This document shows, in pieces, positions 26,053 through 36,102 of a stretch of DNA of 64,000 bases (position 1 is its first letter; each line of letters begins with the position of its first letter). The notes under the pieces were generated by a model. That model had not been told where the DNA came from. It saw only the letters and a program-made list of their open reading frames with translations, and searched no databases. Location of the stretch: assembly GCF_017306545.1 (NCBI RefSeq), contig NZ_JAFKID010000004.1, positions 62,001-126,000 of the forward strand, given 5' to 3'. The stretch comes from Mesorhizobium sp. (GTDB lineage: Bacteria; Pseudomonadota; Alphaproteobacteria; Rhizobiales; Rhizobiaceae). The translations under genes and the position numbers were made by a program.

Positions 26053-26598
26053 GTGAACAGGCTGGGGACGATGACCGAGGACGCCGAGGACTCGGCGCAG
26101 ATGATCGCCGCGCACGACGCGCGTGATCTTTTCTCGTTTCAGTTGCAGCGCCTTGCCGCGCTGTCGAGCCGCATCGCCTTCCTCTCCATCGGCCCGCGTT
26201 ACCGGCTGACGGTGCGGGAATGGCGCGCGCTTGCCGTGCTCGATTATCTGAAGGAGGCGCCGCTTCAGCTTCTGGCCAACCACAGCGGTCTGCTGAAAAG
26301 CCAGATGAGCCGCGTGGTGTCCGGCCTGATCGAGCGAGGCCTTATCAGTCGCTCCGAAAATCCCGAGGATGGGCGCAGCATCCTGCTGCGCCTGACTGGT
26401 GACGGCCGCGAAACGGTGGCGAAGATCCTCGCCGATTCGGAGCATCGCAACGAGATGATGCTTTCCAGCCTCTCGCCGCAGGACCGCCAGCACCTGCAAG
26501 ATTCCTTCAAGGCGGTGTTTAAGAGCTCGATCGCCTATTACGATCGGCTCCGCCGCGAAGTGGCGGCCGCCGGCGGCGATCTCGGCGACGACGAATAG
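26053..26598 (+). CDS. MarR-family transcriptional regulator
   Basis: 181 residues. The winged helix domain is seen as LTVREWRALAVLDY, LANHSGLLKSQMSRVVSGL and ISRSENPEDGRSILLRLT (the wing). The N- and C-terminal helices form the dimer interface. GTG 26053 has AAGGGGCGA upstream; ATG 26071 is a possible alternative. MarR proteins bind palindromic operators and usually repress until a small phenolic, acid or amine ligand binds. The matching GTTGAC repeats on both sides of this gene make autoregulation and control of ridA and the downstream amine operon likely. Confidence 0.88.
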   Translation: MNRLGTMTEDAEDSAQMIAAHDARDLFSFQLQRLAALSSRIAFLSIGPRYRLTVREWRALAVLDYLKEAPLQLLANHSGLLKSQMSRVVSGLIERGLISRSENPEDGRSILLRLTGDGRETVAKILADSEHRNEMMLSSLSPQDRQHLQDSFKAVFKSSIAYYDRLRREVAAAGGDLGDDE

Positions 26599-26722
26599 CA
26601 CAGCCGCGCGCCAGGTGAAGGGCGTCGCCCGATCCGGGCAGCGCGTTGATTCGAACAAAATCAGCCATTTGATCGTTAGCGGGCAGTCGGTCGGCACGGG
26701 TGTGGATTTCGCACGCAAGATA

Positions 26723-26758
26723 GTTGACGATGTGAACAATATAGTTTACGAAGTCAAC
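26723..26758. promoter_or_regulatory. Putative tandem MarR operators upstream of aldehyde dehydrogenase
   Basis: Two sites: GTTGACGATGTGAAC (26723-26737) and GTTTACGAAGTCAAC (26744-26758), each a 6-3-6 inverted repeat with one mismatch per pair, centres 21 bases apart. They lie 28 bases before the start codon, where a bound repressor would block transcription or initiation. Confidence 0.6.
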
Positions 26759-26785
26759 CAAATTACAGGATGGAGACGTGCCCTT

Positions 26786-28231
26786 ATGGAAATGGCGAAG
26801 CTGTTCATCGACGGCGAATGGCGTGAGGGAAGCGCCGGCCGGTCCGGCAAGGTGATCGACCCGGCCACCGGGGAGGCTTTCGCCACAGTGACCCATGCCG
26901 GGCCGGCCGATCTCGACCGCGCGCTCGCCGCCGCGCAGCGCGCGTTCCTCGAATGGCGGCTCGTCTCGCCCTATGAACGTTCCAAGCTGCTGCGCAAGGC
27001 CGCCGATCTTCTTCGCCAGCGCGCCGAGACAATCGCCGCGTTGATGACGCGCGAGCAGGGCAAGCCGCTCGCCGAATCGCTCGGCGAGACGATCGGCTCG
27101 GCCGACCACATCGATTGGTATGCGGAGGAAGGGCGCCGCGCCTATGGCCGCCTCATCCCGGCGCGCGCGCCGGGCGTGCGCCAGATCGTCGTCAGGGAAC
27201 CGGTCGGCCCGGTCGCCGGCTTCTCGCCGTGGAATTTTCCGGTCAGCCAGGCGGTGCGCAAGATCGCCGGTGCGCTTGCTGCCGGCTGCACCATCATTAT
27301 CAAATGCCCGGAAGAAACGCCGTTCTCGGCCATCGAACTGGTGCGCTGCTTCGCCGATGCCGGTATTCCGGCCGGTGCCGTCAACCTCGTCTTCGGCGTT
27401 CCGGCCGAGATCTCCGAATACCTCATTCCGGCGCCGCAGATCCGCAAGATTTCCTTCACCGGCTCCATCCCGGTCGGCAAGCTTCTCGGTCAGCTCGCGG
27501 CAGCCCATGTCAAGCGCGCCACGCTCGAACTCGGCGGCCATTCCCCGTTCATCGTCTGCGAGGACGCCGACCCGGAAGCAGCCGTCAAGCTCGGCTTGCT
27601 CCTGAAGTACCGCAACGCCGGTCAGGTTTGCGCCGCGCCGTCGCGCTATTTCGTCCACGAGCGTCATTACAAGCGCTTCGTCGATGCCTTCGTCGCCGGT
27701 TCCGAGGCGCTCAAGGTCGGACCCGGCACCGAGCCCGGCGTGCAGATGGGGCCGCTCGCCAATTCCCGCCGGCTCGACGCCATGAACGCCTTCGTCGCCG
27801 ACGCCGAAAGCCGCGGCGCCAAAGTGCTGACCGGCGGCAAGCGCATCGGCAACCAGGGCAACTTCTTCGCCCCGACCGTGCTGGTCGACACGCCGGAGGA
27901 CGCGAGGCTGATGGTGGACGAGCCGTTCGGCCCGCTGGCGCCGATTGCCTCCTTCGTCAGCCTCGACGATGCCATCGCCCGCTCCAACGGTTTGCCCTAC
28001 GGCCTCGCCGCCTTCGCCTTCACCAATTCCGAGCGCACCTCGACGCTGCTCGGCGAGCGGCTGGAATCGGGCATGGTCTCGATCAACCATTTCGGCATCG
28101 CCGCACCGGAAACACCGTTCGGCGGCATCAAGGAAAGCGGCTTCGGCAGCGAGGGCGGCGTCGAAGGACTGGACGCCTTCCTGCAAACCAAATTCATCAG
28201 CGAACTGGGGCTCAAGGACGCGGCGGCCTGA
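26786..28231 (+). CDS. NAD(P)-dependent aldehyde dehydrogenase (succinate-semialdehyde DH-like)
   Basis: 481 residues. The family motifs are present: PWNFPVSQAVRK, FTGSIPVGK cofactor loop, the general-base glutamate in LELGGHSP near residue 248 and the catalytic cysteine in NAGQVCAAPS near 283. It resembles gamma-aminobutyraldehyde/succinate-semialdehyde dehydrogenases that oxidise the aldehyde made by a transaminase; the operon encodes such a transaminase at 36103. ATG 26786; a second in-frame ATG follows six bases later. First gene of the long amine operon under the tandem MarR-type sites. Confidence 0.9.
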   Translation: MEMAKLFIDGEWREGSAGRSGKVIDPATGEAFATVTHAGPADLDRALAAAQRAFLEWRLVSPYERSKLLRKAADLLRQRAETIAALMTREQGKPLAESLGETIGSADHIDWYAEEGRRAYGRLIPARAPGVRQIVVREPVGPVAGFSPWNFPVSQAVRKIAGALAAGCTIIIKCPEETPFSAIELVRCFADAGIPAGAVNLVFGVPAEISEYLIPAPQIRKISFTGSIPVGKLLGQLAAAHVKRATLELGGHSPFIVCEDADPEAAVKLGLLLKYRNAGQVCAAPSRYFVHERHYKRFVDAFVAGSEALKVGPGTEPGVQMGPLANSRRLDAMNAFVADAESRGAKVLTGGKRIGNQGNFFAPTVLVDTPEDARLMVDEPFGPLAPIASFVSLDDAIARSNGLPYGLAAFAFTNSERTSTLLGERLESGMVSINHFGIAAPETPFGGIKESGFGSEGGVEGLDAFLQTKFISELGLKDAAA

Positions 28232-28296
28232 GTGGCGGCGGCCGGGAGGGCCGCCGGCAACGTCAAATGCGTGTCATCAATGGGAGAGAGACGAGC

Positions 28297-29334
28297 ATGC
28301 GCAAATCCATGAAACAGGGCATCATCGCGGCGATAGCGGCGGTCGGGCTGTCCACCACGGCGATGGCCGCCGATACGCTGACCCTCGCCGGCCTTGGCGG
28401 CAAGGTGCAGGAAGACCTGACCAAGACGCTGTTCAAGCCGGCGGCGGAAAAGGTCGGCGTCGAACTGCGCGGTGAATCGCATGACGGCCTCGCCGCCGTG
28501 CGCGTGCAGGTGCAGTCCGGCGCGCCGGGCTGGGACGTCGCTCATCTCGGCGCCGAGGATTGCGCCATCGGCGCCGCCGAGGGCCTGTTCGAGCCGATCG
28601 ACTATTCCGTCGTCAATGCCGACGGCATTCCTGAGCGGGCTCGCGGCAAGGACTGGGTCGGCACCAACACCTATTCGGTGGTGCTTGCCTGGCGCACCGA
28701 CAAATACGGCGACAATCCGCCGAAGGACTGGAAGGATTTCTGGAACGTCGAGAAGTTCCCCGGCCGCCGGGCGATGAGCGTCTATCCGCAGGAGATGATG
28801 GAAATTTCTCTGCTCGGTGACGGTGTTCCGCGCGACCAGGTCTATCCGCTCGACACCAAGCGCTCGCTTGCCGCCATCGCCAAGATCAAACCGAATATCT
28901 CGGTATGGTGGTCGTCCGGCGCCCAGTCGGCGCAACTGCTCAAGGACGGCGAGGTCGACATGGAGGCGATCTGGGGTAGCCGCATCGCCGGCGTCATCGC
29001 CGACGGCGCGCCGGTCAAGTTCACCTATCAGGACGGCGTCATCGGCTTCGGCTGCGTGGCGATCCTGAAGGGCACCAAGCATCTGGCCGAGGCGCAGAAG
29101 CTGGTCGCCAACATCGTCTCGCCGGAAATCCAGGCCCGCATCCCGACGATGATGGGCTATTACGGCCCGGCGAACCAGAAGGCCTTCGAGGTCGGCAAGT
29201 TCCCGCCCGAGGTACTGGCCCAGTCCAACCAGTCGCCGGAGAACGCGGCCAAGCAGGTCATCATGCAGCCGACCTGGTGGGCCGAGCACATGCAGGACGT
29301 GCAGGAAGACTTCAAGAACCTGATCACCCAGTAG
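28297..29334 (+). CDS. Periplasmic substrate-binding protein (PotD/spermidine-putrescine type)
   Basis: 345 residues with a clear signal peptide (IIAAIAAVGLSTTAMAAD, cleavage after AMA). The mature part starts DTLTLAGLGGKVQEDL and contains SVWWSSGAQSAQLLKDGEV, typical of polyamine/opine-type binding proteins of ABC family 1. GGGAGAG precedes the ATG. The gene starts 65 bases after the aldehyde dehydrogenase and is followed by the ATPase and two permeases. A polyamine or related amine ligand is inferred from the neighbours. Confidence 0.88.
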   Translation: MRKSMKQGIIAAIAAVGLSTTAMAADTLTLAGLGGKVQEDLTKTLFKPAAEKVGVELRGESHDGLAAVRVQVQSGAPGWDVAHLGAEDCAIGAAEGLFEPIDYSVVNADGIPERARGKDWVGTNTYSVVLAWRTDKYGDNPPKDWKDFWNVEKFPGRRAMSVYPQEMMEISLLGDGVPRDQVYPLDTKRSLAAIAKIKPNISVWWSSGAQSAQLLKDGEVDMEAIWGSRIAGVIADGAPVKFTYQDGVIGFGCVAILKGTKHLAEAQKLVANIVSPEIQARIPTMMGYYGPANQKAFEVGKFPPEVLAQSNQSPENAAKQVIMQPTWWAEHMQDVQEDFKNLITQ

Positions 29335-29592
29335 GGGTTTTCGCCTGCAAAAGCCGGGGAGGGGCTTGGCGTCCCTTCCCGCGACCGGAACGCCGCATGC
29401 GGCGGCGCCCGTGCGCACCCATGCCTTTTTGAGTGACCGACGATGATGCTGCCTGCGATATCGCGCGAGAAAACCATGTTGGACCGCGTTGCCTCCACGG
29501 CATTCGACGCCTGCCCGCCGCTGCGGCACAATGGTCTTTTCGTCACGCCCGCGCGCCGGGCGCATGACGTCCAGGCCTGAGGAGAAGTGGCT
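29335..29592. other. Gap between binding protein and ATPase genes
   Basis: 258 bases. A GGGGAGGGG/CCCTTCCC-type weak hairpin lies near 29356-29382 and could stop part of the transcripts after the highly expressed binding-protein gene. A 45-codon frame ends here but has no family features. Confidence 0.35.
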
Positions 29593-30660
29593 ATGCCGGG
29601 CAAAGTCGAAATCCGCAACATCAGGAAGAGCTACGGCAGCTTCGTTGCCTTGGACGACGTTTCGCTCGACATCGCGCCGGGTGAATTCCTGACGCTGCTC
29701 GGCCCATCCGGATCGGGCAAGACGACGCTTCTCAACGTGCTGGCCGGGTTCGTGCGGCCGGATTCCGGTTCGATCACCATCGACGGAACCGAGTTTCTCA
29801 CCCTGCCGCCGCACAAGCGCAATCTCGGCATGGTGTTCCAGAACTATGCGCTGTTTCCGCATATGAGCGTGGGCCGGAATGTCGGCTATCCGTTGCGCCT
29901 GCGCGGCGTCTCCGCCGCCGAGATCGAGCGGCGCGTGCGCGATGCGCTCGACCTGGTGCAGATGGCGCATCTGGCCGACCGCGGCGTCGATGCGCTGTCC
30001 GGCGGCCAGCGCCAGCGCGTGGCGCTCGCCCGCGCCATCGTCTTCGAGCCGTCGATCCTGCTCATGGACGAGCCGCTGTCGGCGCTCGACAAGAAACTGC
30101 GCGAACATATGCAGCTCGAACTGAAGCGGCTGCACGACCGGCTGGGCACCACCACCGTCTACGTCACCCACGACCAGCGCGAGGCGCTGACGCTGTCGGA
30201 CCGCATCGCCGTCGTCAACGGCGGCCGGATCGCGCAGCTCGGTACGCCCGACGAGATCTACGACCGACCGAGGAACAAGTTCGTCGCCGACTTCATCGGC
30301 GAGACGCGCTTCCTGCCAGTAGAGCACGGCGCGTCCGGCCTTTCGCTGTATGGCCGTCCGCTCAAGGTGCGCGACGAATGGAAGAGCCTCACCGGCGACA
30401 CGCCCTGGCTGGTGGTCCGGCCCGAGCGGCTGCGCTGGCACGGTGAGGAAACCGACGCGGCCAACCGCATCGATGCCGAAACGACCGGCGTTATCTATCA
30501 GGGCGACAGCTATCTGGTGACGGTGCGCATGCCGGACGGCGTTGAGATCGATCTGCGCCGCGGCCCCGACATCGCCGGCAAGGAATTGCCGCAGCGCGGC
30601 CAGCCTGTTCATCTGTGGCTTGACCGGGAACACACCATACTGGTGTCGGACAAGCCATGA
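29593..30660 (+). CDS. ABC transporter ATPase (PotA-like)
   Basis: 355 residues. Walker A GPSGSGKTTLL, signature LSGGQRQRVALARA, Walker B ILLMDEPLSALD and YVTHDQREA are complete, and a TOBE domain fills the C-terminal ~100 residues. ATG 29593 has GAGGAGA eight bases upstream; a GTG six bases earlier is less well placed. Its stop overlaps the next start as ATGA. Energises uptake through the permeases encoded by the next two genes. Confidence 0.9.
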   Translation: MPGKVEIRNIRKSYGSFVALDDVSLDIAPGEFLTLLGPSGSGKTTLLNVLAGFVRPDSGSITIDGTEFLTLPPHKRNLGMVFQNYALFPHMSVGRNVGYPLRLRGVSAAEIERRVRDALDLVQMAHLADRGVDALSGGQRQRVALARAIVFEPSILLMDEPLSALDKKLREHMQLELKRLHDRLGTTTVYVTHDQREALTLSDRIAVVNGGRIAQLGTPDEIYDRPRNKFVADFIGETRFLPVEHGASGLSLYGRPLKVRDEWKSLTGDTPWLVVRPERLRWHGEETDAANRIDAETTGVIYQGDSYLVTVRMPDGVEIDLRRGPDIAGKELPQRGQPVHLWLDREHTILVSDKP

Positions 30661-31565
30661 CGATGACCCTCGACCATCCCGGCACTTTGCCCGCCGCCGC
30701 GCCCAACGCCGACGCATTGCAGCGACAGGGCGCGCGCGAGCGCCGCGCGCTGGCATCGCTGACGCTGCCGGGCGCCGCCCTGATCTTCGTCGTGCTGATC
30801 CTGCCGATCGGCTGGCTGTTCTGGCAGTCGTTCTTCGGCGCCGCCGGCCAGCCGACGCTGGAGAATTACGCGCGCATGCTCAAGCCCGTCTATGTGCGCA
30901 CCTTCGTCACCACCTTCGAGGTTTCCGGCCTGGTGACGCTCGCCTGCGTGCTGCTCGGCTATCCCGTCGCCTATCTGCTGGCGCAACTGCCGGAGCGGCT
31001 GGCCGGCCTGTTGATGATCTTCGTCATCCTGCCGTTCTGGACCTCGGTTCTGGTGCGCACCTATGCCTGGCTGGTGCTTCTCCAGCGCACCGGCATCATC
31101 AACACATGGTTGGTCGATGCGGGGCTGATTTCGGAGCCGCTGCCGCTCGTCCACAACATGCTCGGCGTGGTCATCGGCATGGTGCATGTCATGCTACCGT
31201 TCCTCATCCTGCCGCTCTACGCCTCGATGCGGGCGATCGATCCCGTCTATATGCGCGCCGCCGCCAATTGCGGCGCCACCCCGGCGCAGGCCTTCCGCCA
31301 GGTCTTCCTGCCGTTGTCGCTGCCCGGCCTTGCCGCCGGCGTCGGCCTCGTCTTCGTGTTGTGCCTGGGCTTCTACGTCACGCCGGCGCTGCTCGGCGGC
31401 GGCCGCGTGTCGATGTGGGCCATGCAGATCGCCGACAACATATCCGTCTATGGCAACTGGGGCGCCGCAAGCTCGCTCGGCGTCGTGCTGCTGATCGTCA
31501 CCGGCATCATCCTCTACGCCTTCAAGCGGCTGTTCAGGACGGAGAATTTCGGGGGGACGCGCTGA
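30657..31565 (+). CDS. ABC transporter permease (PotB-like)
   Basis: 302 residues, six membrane segments, with the conserved permease loop AAANCGATPAQAFRQVFLPLSLPG (the EAA-type coupling helix) near residue 200. The N-terminal ~40 residues are cytoplasmic and end in an RERRALASLTLPG stretch. Overlaps the ATPase stop as ATGA and the next permease start as TGATG. Forms the heteromeric channel with the following permease. Confidence 0.9.
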   Translation: MTMTLDHPGTLPAAAPNADALQRQGARERRALASLTLPGAALIFVVLILPIGWLFWQSFFGAAGQPTLENYARMLKPVYVRTFVTTFEVSGLVTLACVLLGYPVAYLLAQLPERLAGLLMIFVILPFWTSVLVRTYAWLVLLQRTGIINTWLVDAGLISEPLPLVHNMLGVVIGMVHVMLPFLILPLYASMRAIDPVYMRAAANCGATPAQAFRQVFLPLSLPGLAAGVGLVFVLCLGFYVTPALLGGGRVSMWAMQIADNISVYGNWGAASSLGVVLLIVTGIILYAFKRLFRTENFGGTR

Positions 31566-32380
31566 TGCTCTCCCGTCCGGCGACCCAGACCCAGATCACC
31601 CATCTGCAAAGACTTTGGCTCTATGTGCTGGTGGGGCTGGTGTTCCTCTTCCTGATCGTGCCTTGCCTGATCGTCATCCCGATGTCCTTCTCGGGCAGCA
31701 AATATCTGGAATTCCCGCCGCGGACCTGGAGTCTCCAGTGGTACGAGGCCTATCTCGGTTCGCCGGAATGGCGCGCCGCGACCTTCGTGTCGCTCAGGGC
31801 GGCGCTGCTGACCACGCTCTTCGCCACGACGCTCGGAACCATCGCCGCCTACGGCATCGCCCGCGTGCACGGCGCGGTATCGTCGCTGGCGCGCGGCGTC
31901 TTCATGCTGCCCATGCTGGTGCCGCTCATCCTGCTCGCCATCGGCTGCTTCTTCGTCTACGCCAAGATCGGCCTGAACGGCACGACGACGGGCCTCGTCC
32001 TGGCGCATACCATGCTGGCGCTGCCCTTCGTCGTCATCGCCGTGCTGTCCGGCCTGGCCAGCTACGACATGAATCAGGAGCGCGTCGCCCAGAGCCTCGG
32101 CGCCTCGCGTCCGTGGGCCTTTCTCACCGTCACCCTGCCACAGATCCGTCTTTCGGTGTTGTCCGGCGCGCTCTTCGCCTTCGTCACCTCCTTCGACGAG
32201 GTGGTGATCGCCCTGTTCATCACCGGCGGCCAGAACGCGACGCTGACCCGGCTGATGTTCGCCAACATCCGCGACCAGATCGACCCGACCGTGGCGGCGA
32301 TCTCCTCGCTGCTGATCGGCCTGTCGATCCTGCTGCTGGTCGGCTCTCAGCTCCTGCTCCGCAAAGGCGCGCGCAAATGA
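31565..32380 (+). CDS. ABC transporter permease (PotC-like)
   Basis: 271 residues with six membrane segments and the coupling loop QSLGASRPWAFLTVTLPQI near residue 180. This is the second permease of the polyamine-type importer (PotC position). The start overlaps the PotB-like stop and the end overlaps the lyase gene as ATGA, so transport and catabolic genes share one message. Confidence 0.9.
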   Translation: MLSRPATQTQITHLQRLWLYVLVGLVFLFLIVPCLIVIPMSFSGSKYLEFPPRTWSLQWYEAYLGSPEWRAATFVSLRAALLTTLFATTLGTIAAYGIARVHGAVSSLARGVFMLPMLVPLILLAIGCFFVYAKIGLNGTTTGLVLAHTMLALPFVVIAVLSGLASYDMNQERVAQSLGASRPWAFLTVTLPQIRLSVLSGALFAFVTSFDEVVIALFITGGQNATLTRLMFANIRDQIDPTVAAISSLLIGLSILLLVGSQLLLRKGARK

Positions 32381-33312
32381 GCGACCGCGTCGTCATCTGC
32401 GAATGCTTCGCCCGCGACGGGTTGCAGCACGAACCGGCGGTCGTCTCCACCGCCGACAAGATCGCGCTGATCGACGCCTTCACCGCCGCCGGTTTCCCGC
32501 GCATCGAGGCGACGAGCTATTCGCACCCTGTCAAGGTGCCGGCCTTCGGCGACGCCGGCCCGGTGCTGGCCGGCATCACGCGGCGGCCGGGCGTCTGGTA
32601 CAAGGCGACGACGCCGAACCGCACCGGCGTCGAGCGCGCCGTCGCCGACCTTGCCGCCGGCCATGGCGCCAACGAGGTGAGCCTGCTCGCCTCGGCGACC
32701 GAATCCCACACCGAACGCAACCTCGGCACCTCGCGCGAAGGCCAGTGGCGGCGCATCGAGGAGATGATCGCCGTCGCCGGTGATCGTTTCAGGCTGGTGG
32801 GCGTCATCTCGGTGGCGCTCGGTTGCCCGTTCGAAGGCGAGGTTCCGCCCGAGCGCGTGGTCGAGGACGTGCTGCGCTTCGTCGGGCAGGGTGTGAAGAT
32901 CGTTACCATCGGCGATACGACCGGCCTCGGTACGCCGGCCAAGGTCAGGCGCCTGTTCCGGATGCTCGCCGAGGCCGCGCCGGACGTCGCCGCCGTCGCC
33001 CATTTCCACGATACGCGCGGTATCGGCATCGCCAACTGTATGGCGGCCTACGAGGCCGGCTGCCGCCATTTCGATTCGTCCTTCGGCGGCGTCGGCGGTC
33101 ATCCCACAAACATCCGCTACGGCTCGGGCCGGGCCGGCAACGTCGCCACCGAGGACCTCGTCAATCTGTTCGAGATGGAGGGGATTTCCACCGGGCTCGA
33201 TTTCGACAGGGTGATGGCGGCCTCGCGGCTTTGCGAAAGCGTGCTCGGCCGTCCGCTCGACAGCAAGGTCGCGCGCGCGGGTTTCGCCGCCGCGCGTTAT
33301 GAGAATGCGTGA
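32377..33312 (+). CDS. HMG-CoA lyase-like (DRE-TIM) protein lacking the usual cysteine
   Basis: 311 residues of the HMGL-like TIM barrel. The metal and catalytic residues RDGLQ (N-terminus) and HFHDTRG (two histidines near residue 209) are present. In true HMG-CoA lyases the active-site loop reads GGCP; here it reads GGVGGHP near residue 238, so the catalytic cysteine is a histidine. A carbon-carbon-cleaving reaction on a 3-hydroxy acyl-CoA is likely, but the substrate is probably not HMG-CoA itself. It is coupled to the permease and followed by two crotonases and a CoA-transferase. Confidence 0.82.
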   Translation: MSDRVVICECFARDGLQHEPAVVSTADKIALIDAFTAAGFPRIEATSYSHPVKVPAFGDAGPVLAGITRRPGVWYKATTPNRTGVERAVADLAAGHGANEVSLLASATESHTERNLGTSREGQWRRIEEMIAVAGDRFRLVGVISVALGCPFEGEVPPERVVEDVLRFVGQGVKIVTIGDTTGLGTPAKVRRLFRMLAEAAPDVAAVAHFHDTRGIGIANCMAAYEAGCRHFDSSFGGVGGHPTNIRYGSGRAGNVATEDLVNLFEMEGISTGLDFDRVMAASRLCESVLGRPLDSKVARAGFAAARYENA

Positions 33313-33322
33313 AAGGACGGAC

Positions 33323-34057
33323 ATGCCCGACTGCGTCGTCGTCGAGAACCGGGAAGCGGTGCGGATCGTCCGCATGAACCGGCCCGACAAGCTGAATGCG
33401 CTCAACACCGAGCTGACGCAGGGCCTGCTTGATGCGCTCGTTGCCGCCGATGCGGACGAGACCGTGCGCGCCGTCGTGCTCGCCGGCGAGGGCAGGGGCT
33501 TCTGCGCCGGTGCCGACCTCGCCGAATTCAAGGACCTGACGCCGGAGCACCAGCACCGCGTTCTGGCCCGCGCCGACCTGACCTGCCGGCTGCAATCGAA
33601 GCTCCAGGAGATGACGAAGCCGGTCGTCTCGGCGGTGCAGGGCGCCGCCATCGGCGGTGGCGCGGGACTGGCGATTTCCTGCGACATGATGGTGGCCGGC
33701 GCCGATCTCAAGTTCGGCTACCCGGAACTGAAGCACGACATCGTGCCGGCGCTGGTCATGACGGGATTGCAGCGCCAGCTCGGCCGCAAGGCCGCCTTCG
33801 AGATGATCAGCCTCGGCCGGCTGGTCGGCGCCGAGGAAGCGCAGGCGCTCGGCCTCGCCAACCGCGTGGTCGCGGCGGATGTCGTCATCGATGCGGCGCT
33901 GGAGATCGCCGGCCAGTGGGCGAAGGCCAATCCGATGGCGATGGCGGCGGCGAAATCGCTGTTCTACCGCGTCGCCGACCTGCCGTTCGACGCCGCCATG
34001 GCTGCCGGCCGCGACGTCAACGCGCTGATGCGCGGCTTCCGGAGGCCGGCCAGGTGA
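33323..34057 (+). CDS. Enoyl-CoA hydratase/isomerase-family protein (first copy)
   Basis: 244 residues of the crotonase fold. The oxyanion-hole segment GFCAGADLAEF and the second site AAIGGGAGLAISCD are seen. The crotonase glutamate that follows the triple glycine is a glycine here, while the second one (FGYPEL) is kept. This suggests an isomerase or other crotonase-type reaction rather than plain hydration. ATG 33323 has GAAAGGA upstream; an ATG 24 bases earlier overlaps the lyase gene. The stop overlaps the GTG of the CoA-transferase. Confidence 0.87.
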   Translation: MPDCVVVENREAVRIVRMNRPDKLNALNTELTQGLLDALVAADADETVRAVVLAGEGRGFCAGADLAEFKDLTPEHQHRVLARADLTCRLQSKLQEMTKPVVSAVQGAAIGGGAGLAISCDMMVAGADLKFGYPELKHDIVPALVMTGLQRQLGRKAAFEMISLGRLVGAEEAQALGLANRVVAADVVIDAALEIAGQWAKANPMAMAAAKSLFYRVADLPFDAAMAAGRDVNALMRGFRRPAR

Positions 34058-35240
34058 AACCGCTCGACGGCATCCGCATCCTCGATTTCAGCCGCGTGCT
34101 AGCCGGGCCGATGGCGACGCAGATACTGGCCGAACTCGGCGCCGAGGTCATCAAGATCGAGCGGCCGGGCGCCGGCGACGAAACGCGCTCCTTCGAGCCG
34201 CGCGTGGAAAGCGGCGACAGCGGCTATTTCTTCGCCTTCAACCGGGGCAAGAAATCCGTCACGCTGAACCTGAAATCGCCGCGTGGGCAGGAGATTGCGC
34301 GCCAACTCGCCCGGCAAGCCGACGTCGTGGTGGAAAACTTCCTGCCCGGCGAAATGGCGGCCTTCGGGCTCGGCTATGAAGTTCTGAGCGCCGACAACTC
34401 CAAGCTTGTCTACGTTTCCTGCACCGGCTTCGGCCAGACCGGCCCCTACAGCGACCGCAACGGCTACGACACGATCTTCCAGGCGCTGTCGGGCGTCATG
34501 GCGCTGACCGGCCATCCGGACGGTCCGCCCGCCAAGGTCGGCGTGCCGTTCGCCGACCTGACGTCCGGCCTGTGGATCGCGATCTCGGTGCTGACCGGCC
34601 TTGCCGGCCGTACGCAGGCGGGACGCGGCACTCACATCGATCTGTCGATGCTCGACGTGCAGGTGTCGATGTTAACCATCGCGGCGGCGCGCTGGTTCCT
34701 GCTCGGCGAGGACCCGAAGCGCACCGGCACCGAGCATCCGGGCCGCGTGCCCTCCGCCGCCTTCGAATGCGCCGACGGCCGCTGGCTGCACATTTCAGGG
34801 TCCGACCAGCATTGGTCGGCGACCTGTTCGGTGCTCGGGCTCGATGCGCTGGCCGCCGACCGCGCGCTCGATCGCAATTCGCAGCGCGTCGTGCAGCGCG
34901 AGCGGGTGATGGCGGCGATGACGGCGGCGGTGGCGCGGCGCGGCCGCGACGAACTGGCCGAGGCGCTGCGCGCCGCCAGCGTCCCTGCCGGGGAGGTCAA
35001 CAGCGTTGCCGAAATCCTTACCGATCCGCATGTCGCGGCGCGCGGCATGGTCGCCGGCTTCGAGCATCCGAAAGCCGGCAGGGTCGGGGCGCTGAAAATG
35101 CCGGTCAGGCTGTCGGGCTACGACGATATTGCGCCGGGCGTGCCGCCGGTCCTGGGCGCCGACACCGCGGCCGTGCTTGCCGGCCTGCTCGGCATGCCGC
35201 CTGCCGAGATCGACCAATTGCGTGGCGAAGGAGCGATTTG

Positions 35241-35241
<1 letters not shown>
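34054..35241 (+). CDS. Family III CoA-transferase (CaiB/BaiF)
   Basis: 395 residues. Family segments are the opening LDGIRILDFSRVLAGP, VVVENFLPGEM, YVSCTGFGQTGPY and the catalytic aspartate in PFADLTSG near residue 169. These enzymes transfer CoA between carboxylic acids through acyl-aspartyl intermediates. Here it would activate the acid formed by the aldehyde dehydrogenase for the crotonases and the lyase. GTG start overlapping the previous stop, with GGAGG upstream. Confidence 0.9.
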
Positions 35242-36032
<791 letters not shown>

Positions 36033-36102
36033 AAACGTGGACGCGGCCTGAGACAAGCGCGAGGACGCTTTTCAGGATCGCATCCGGACAAAGGAGAACG
36101 CC

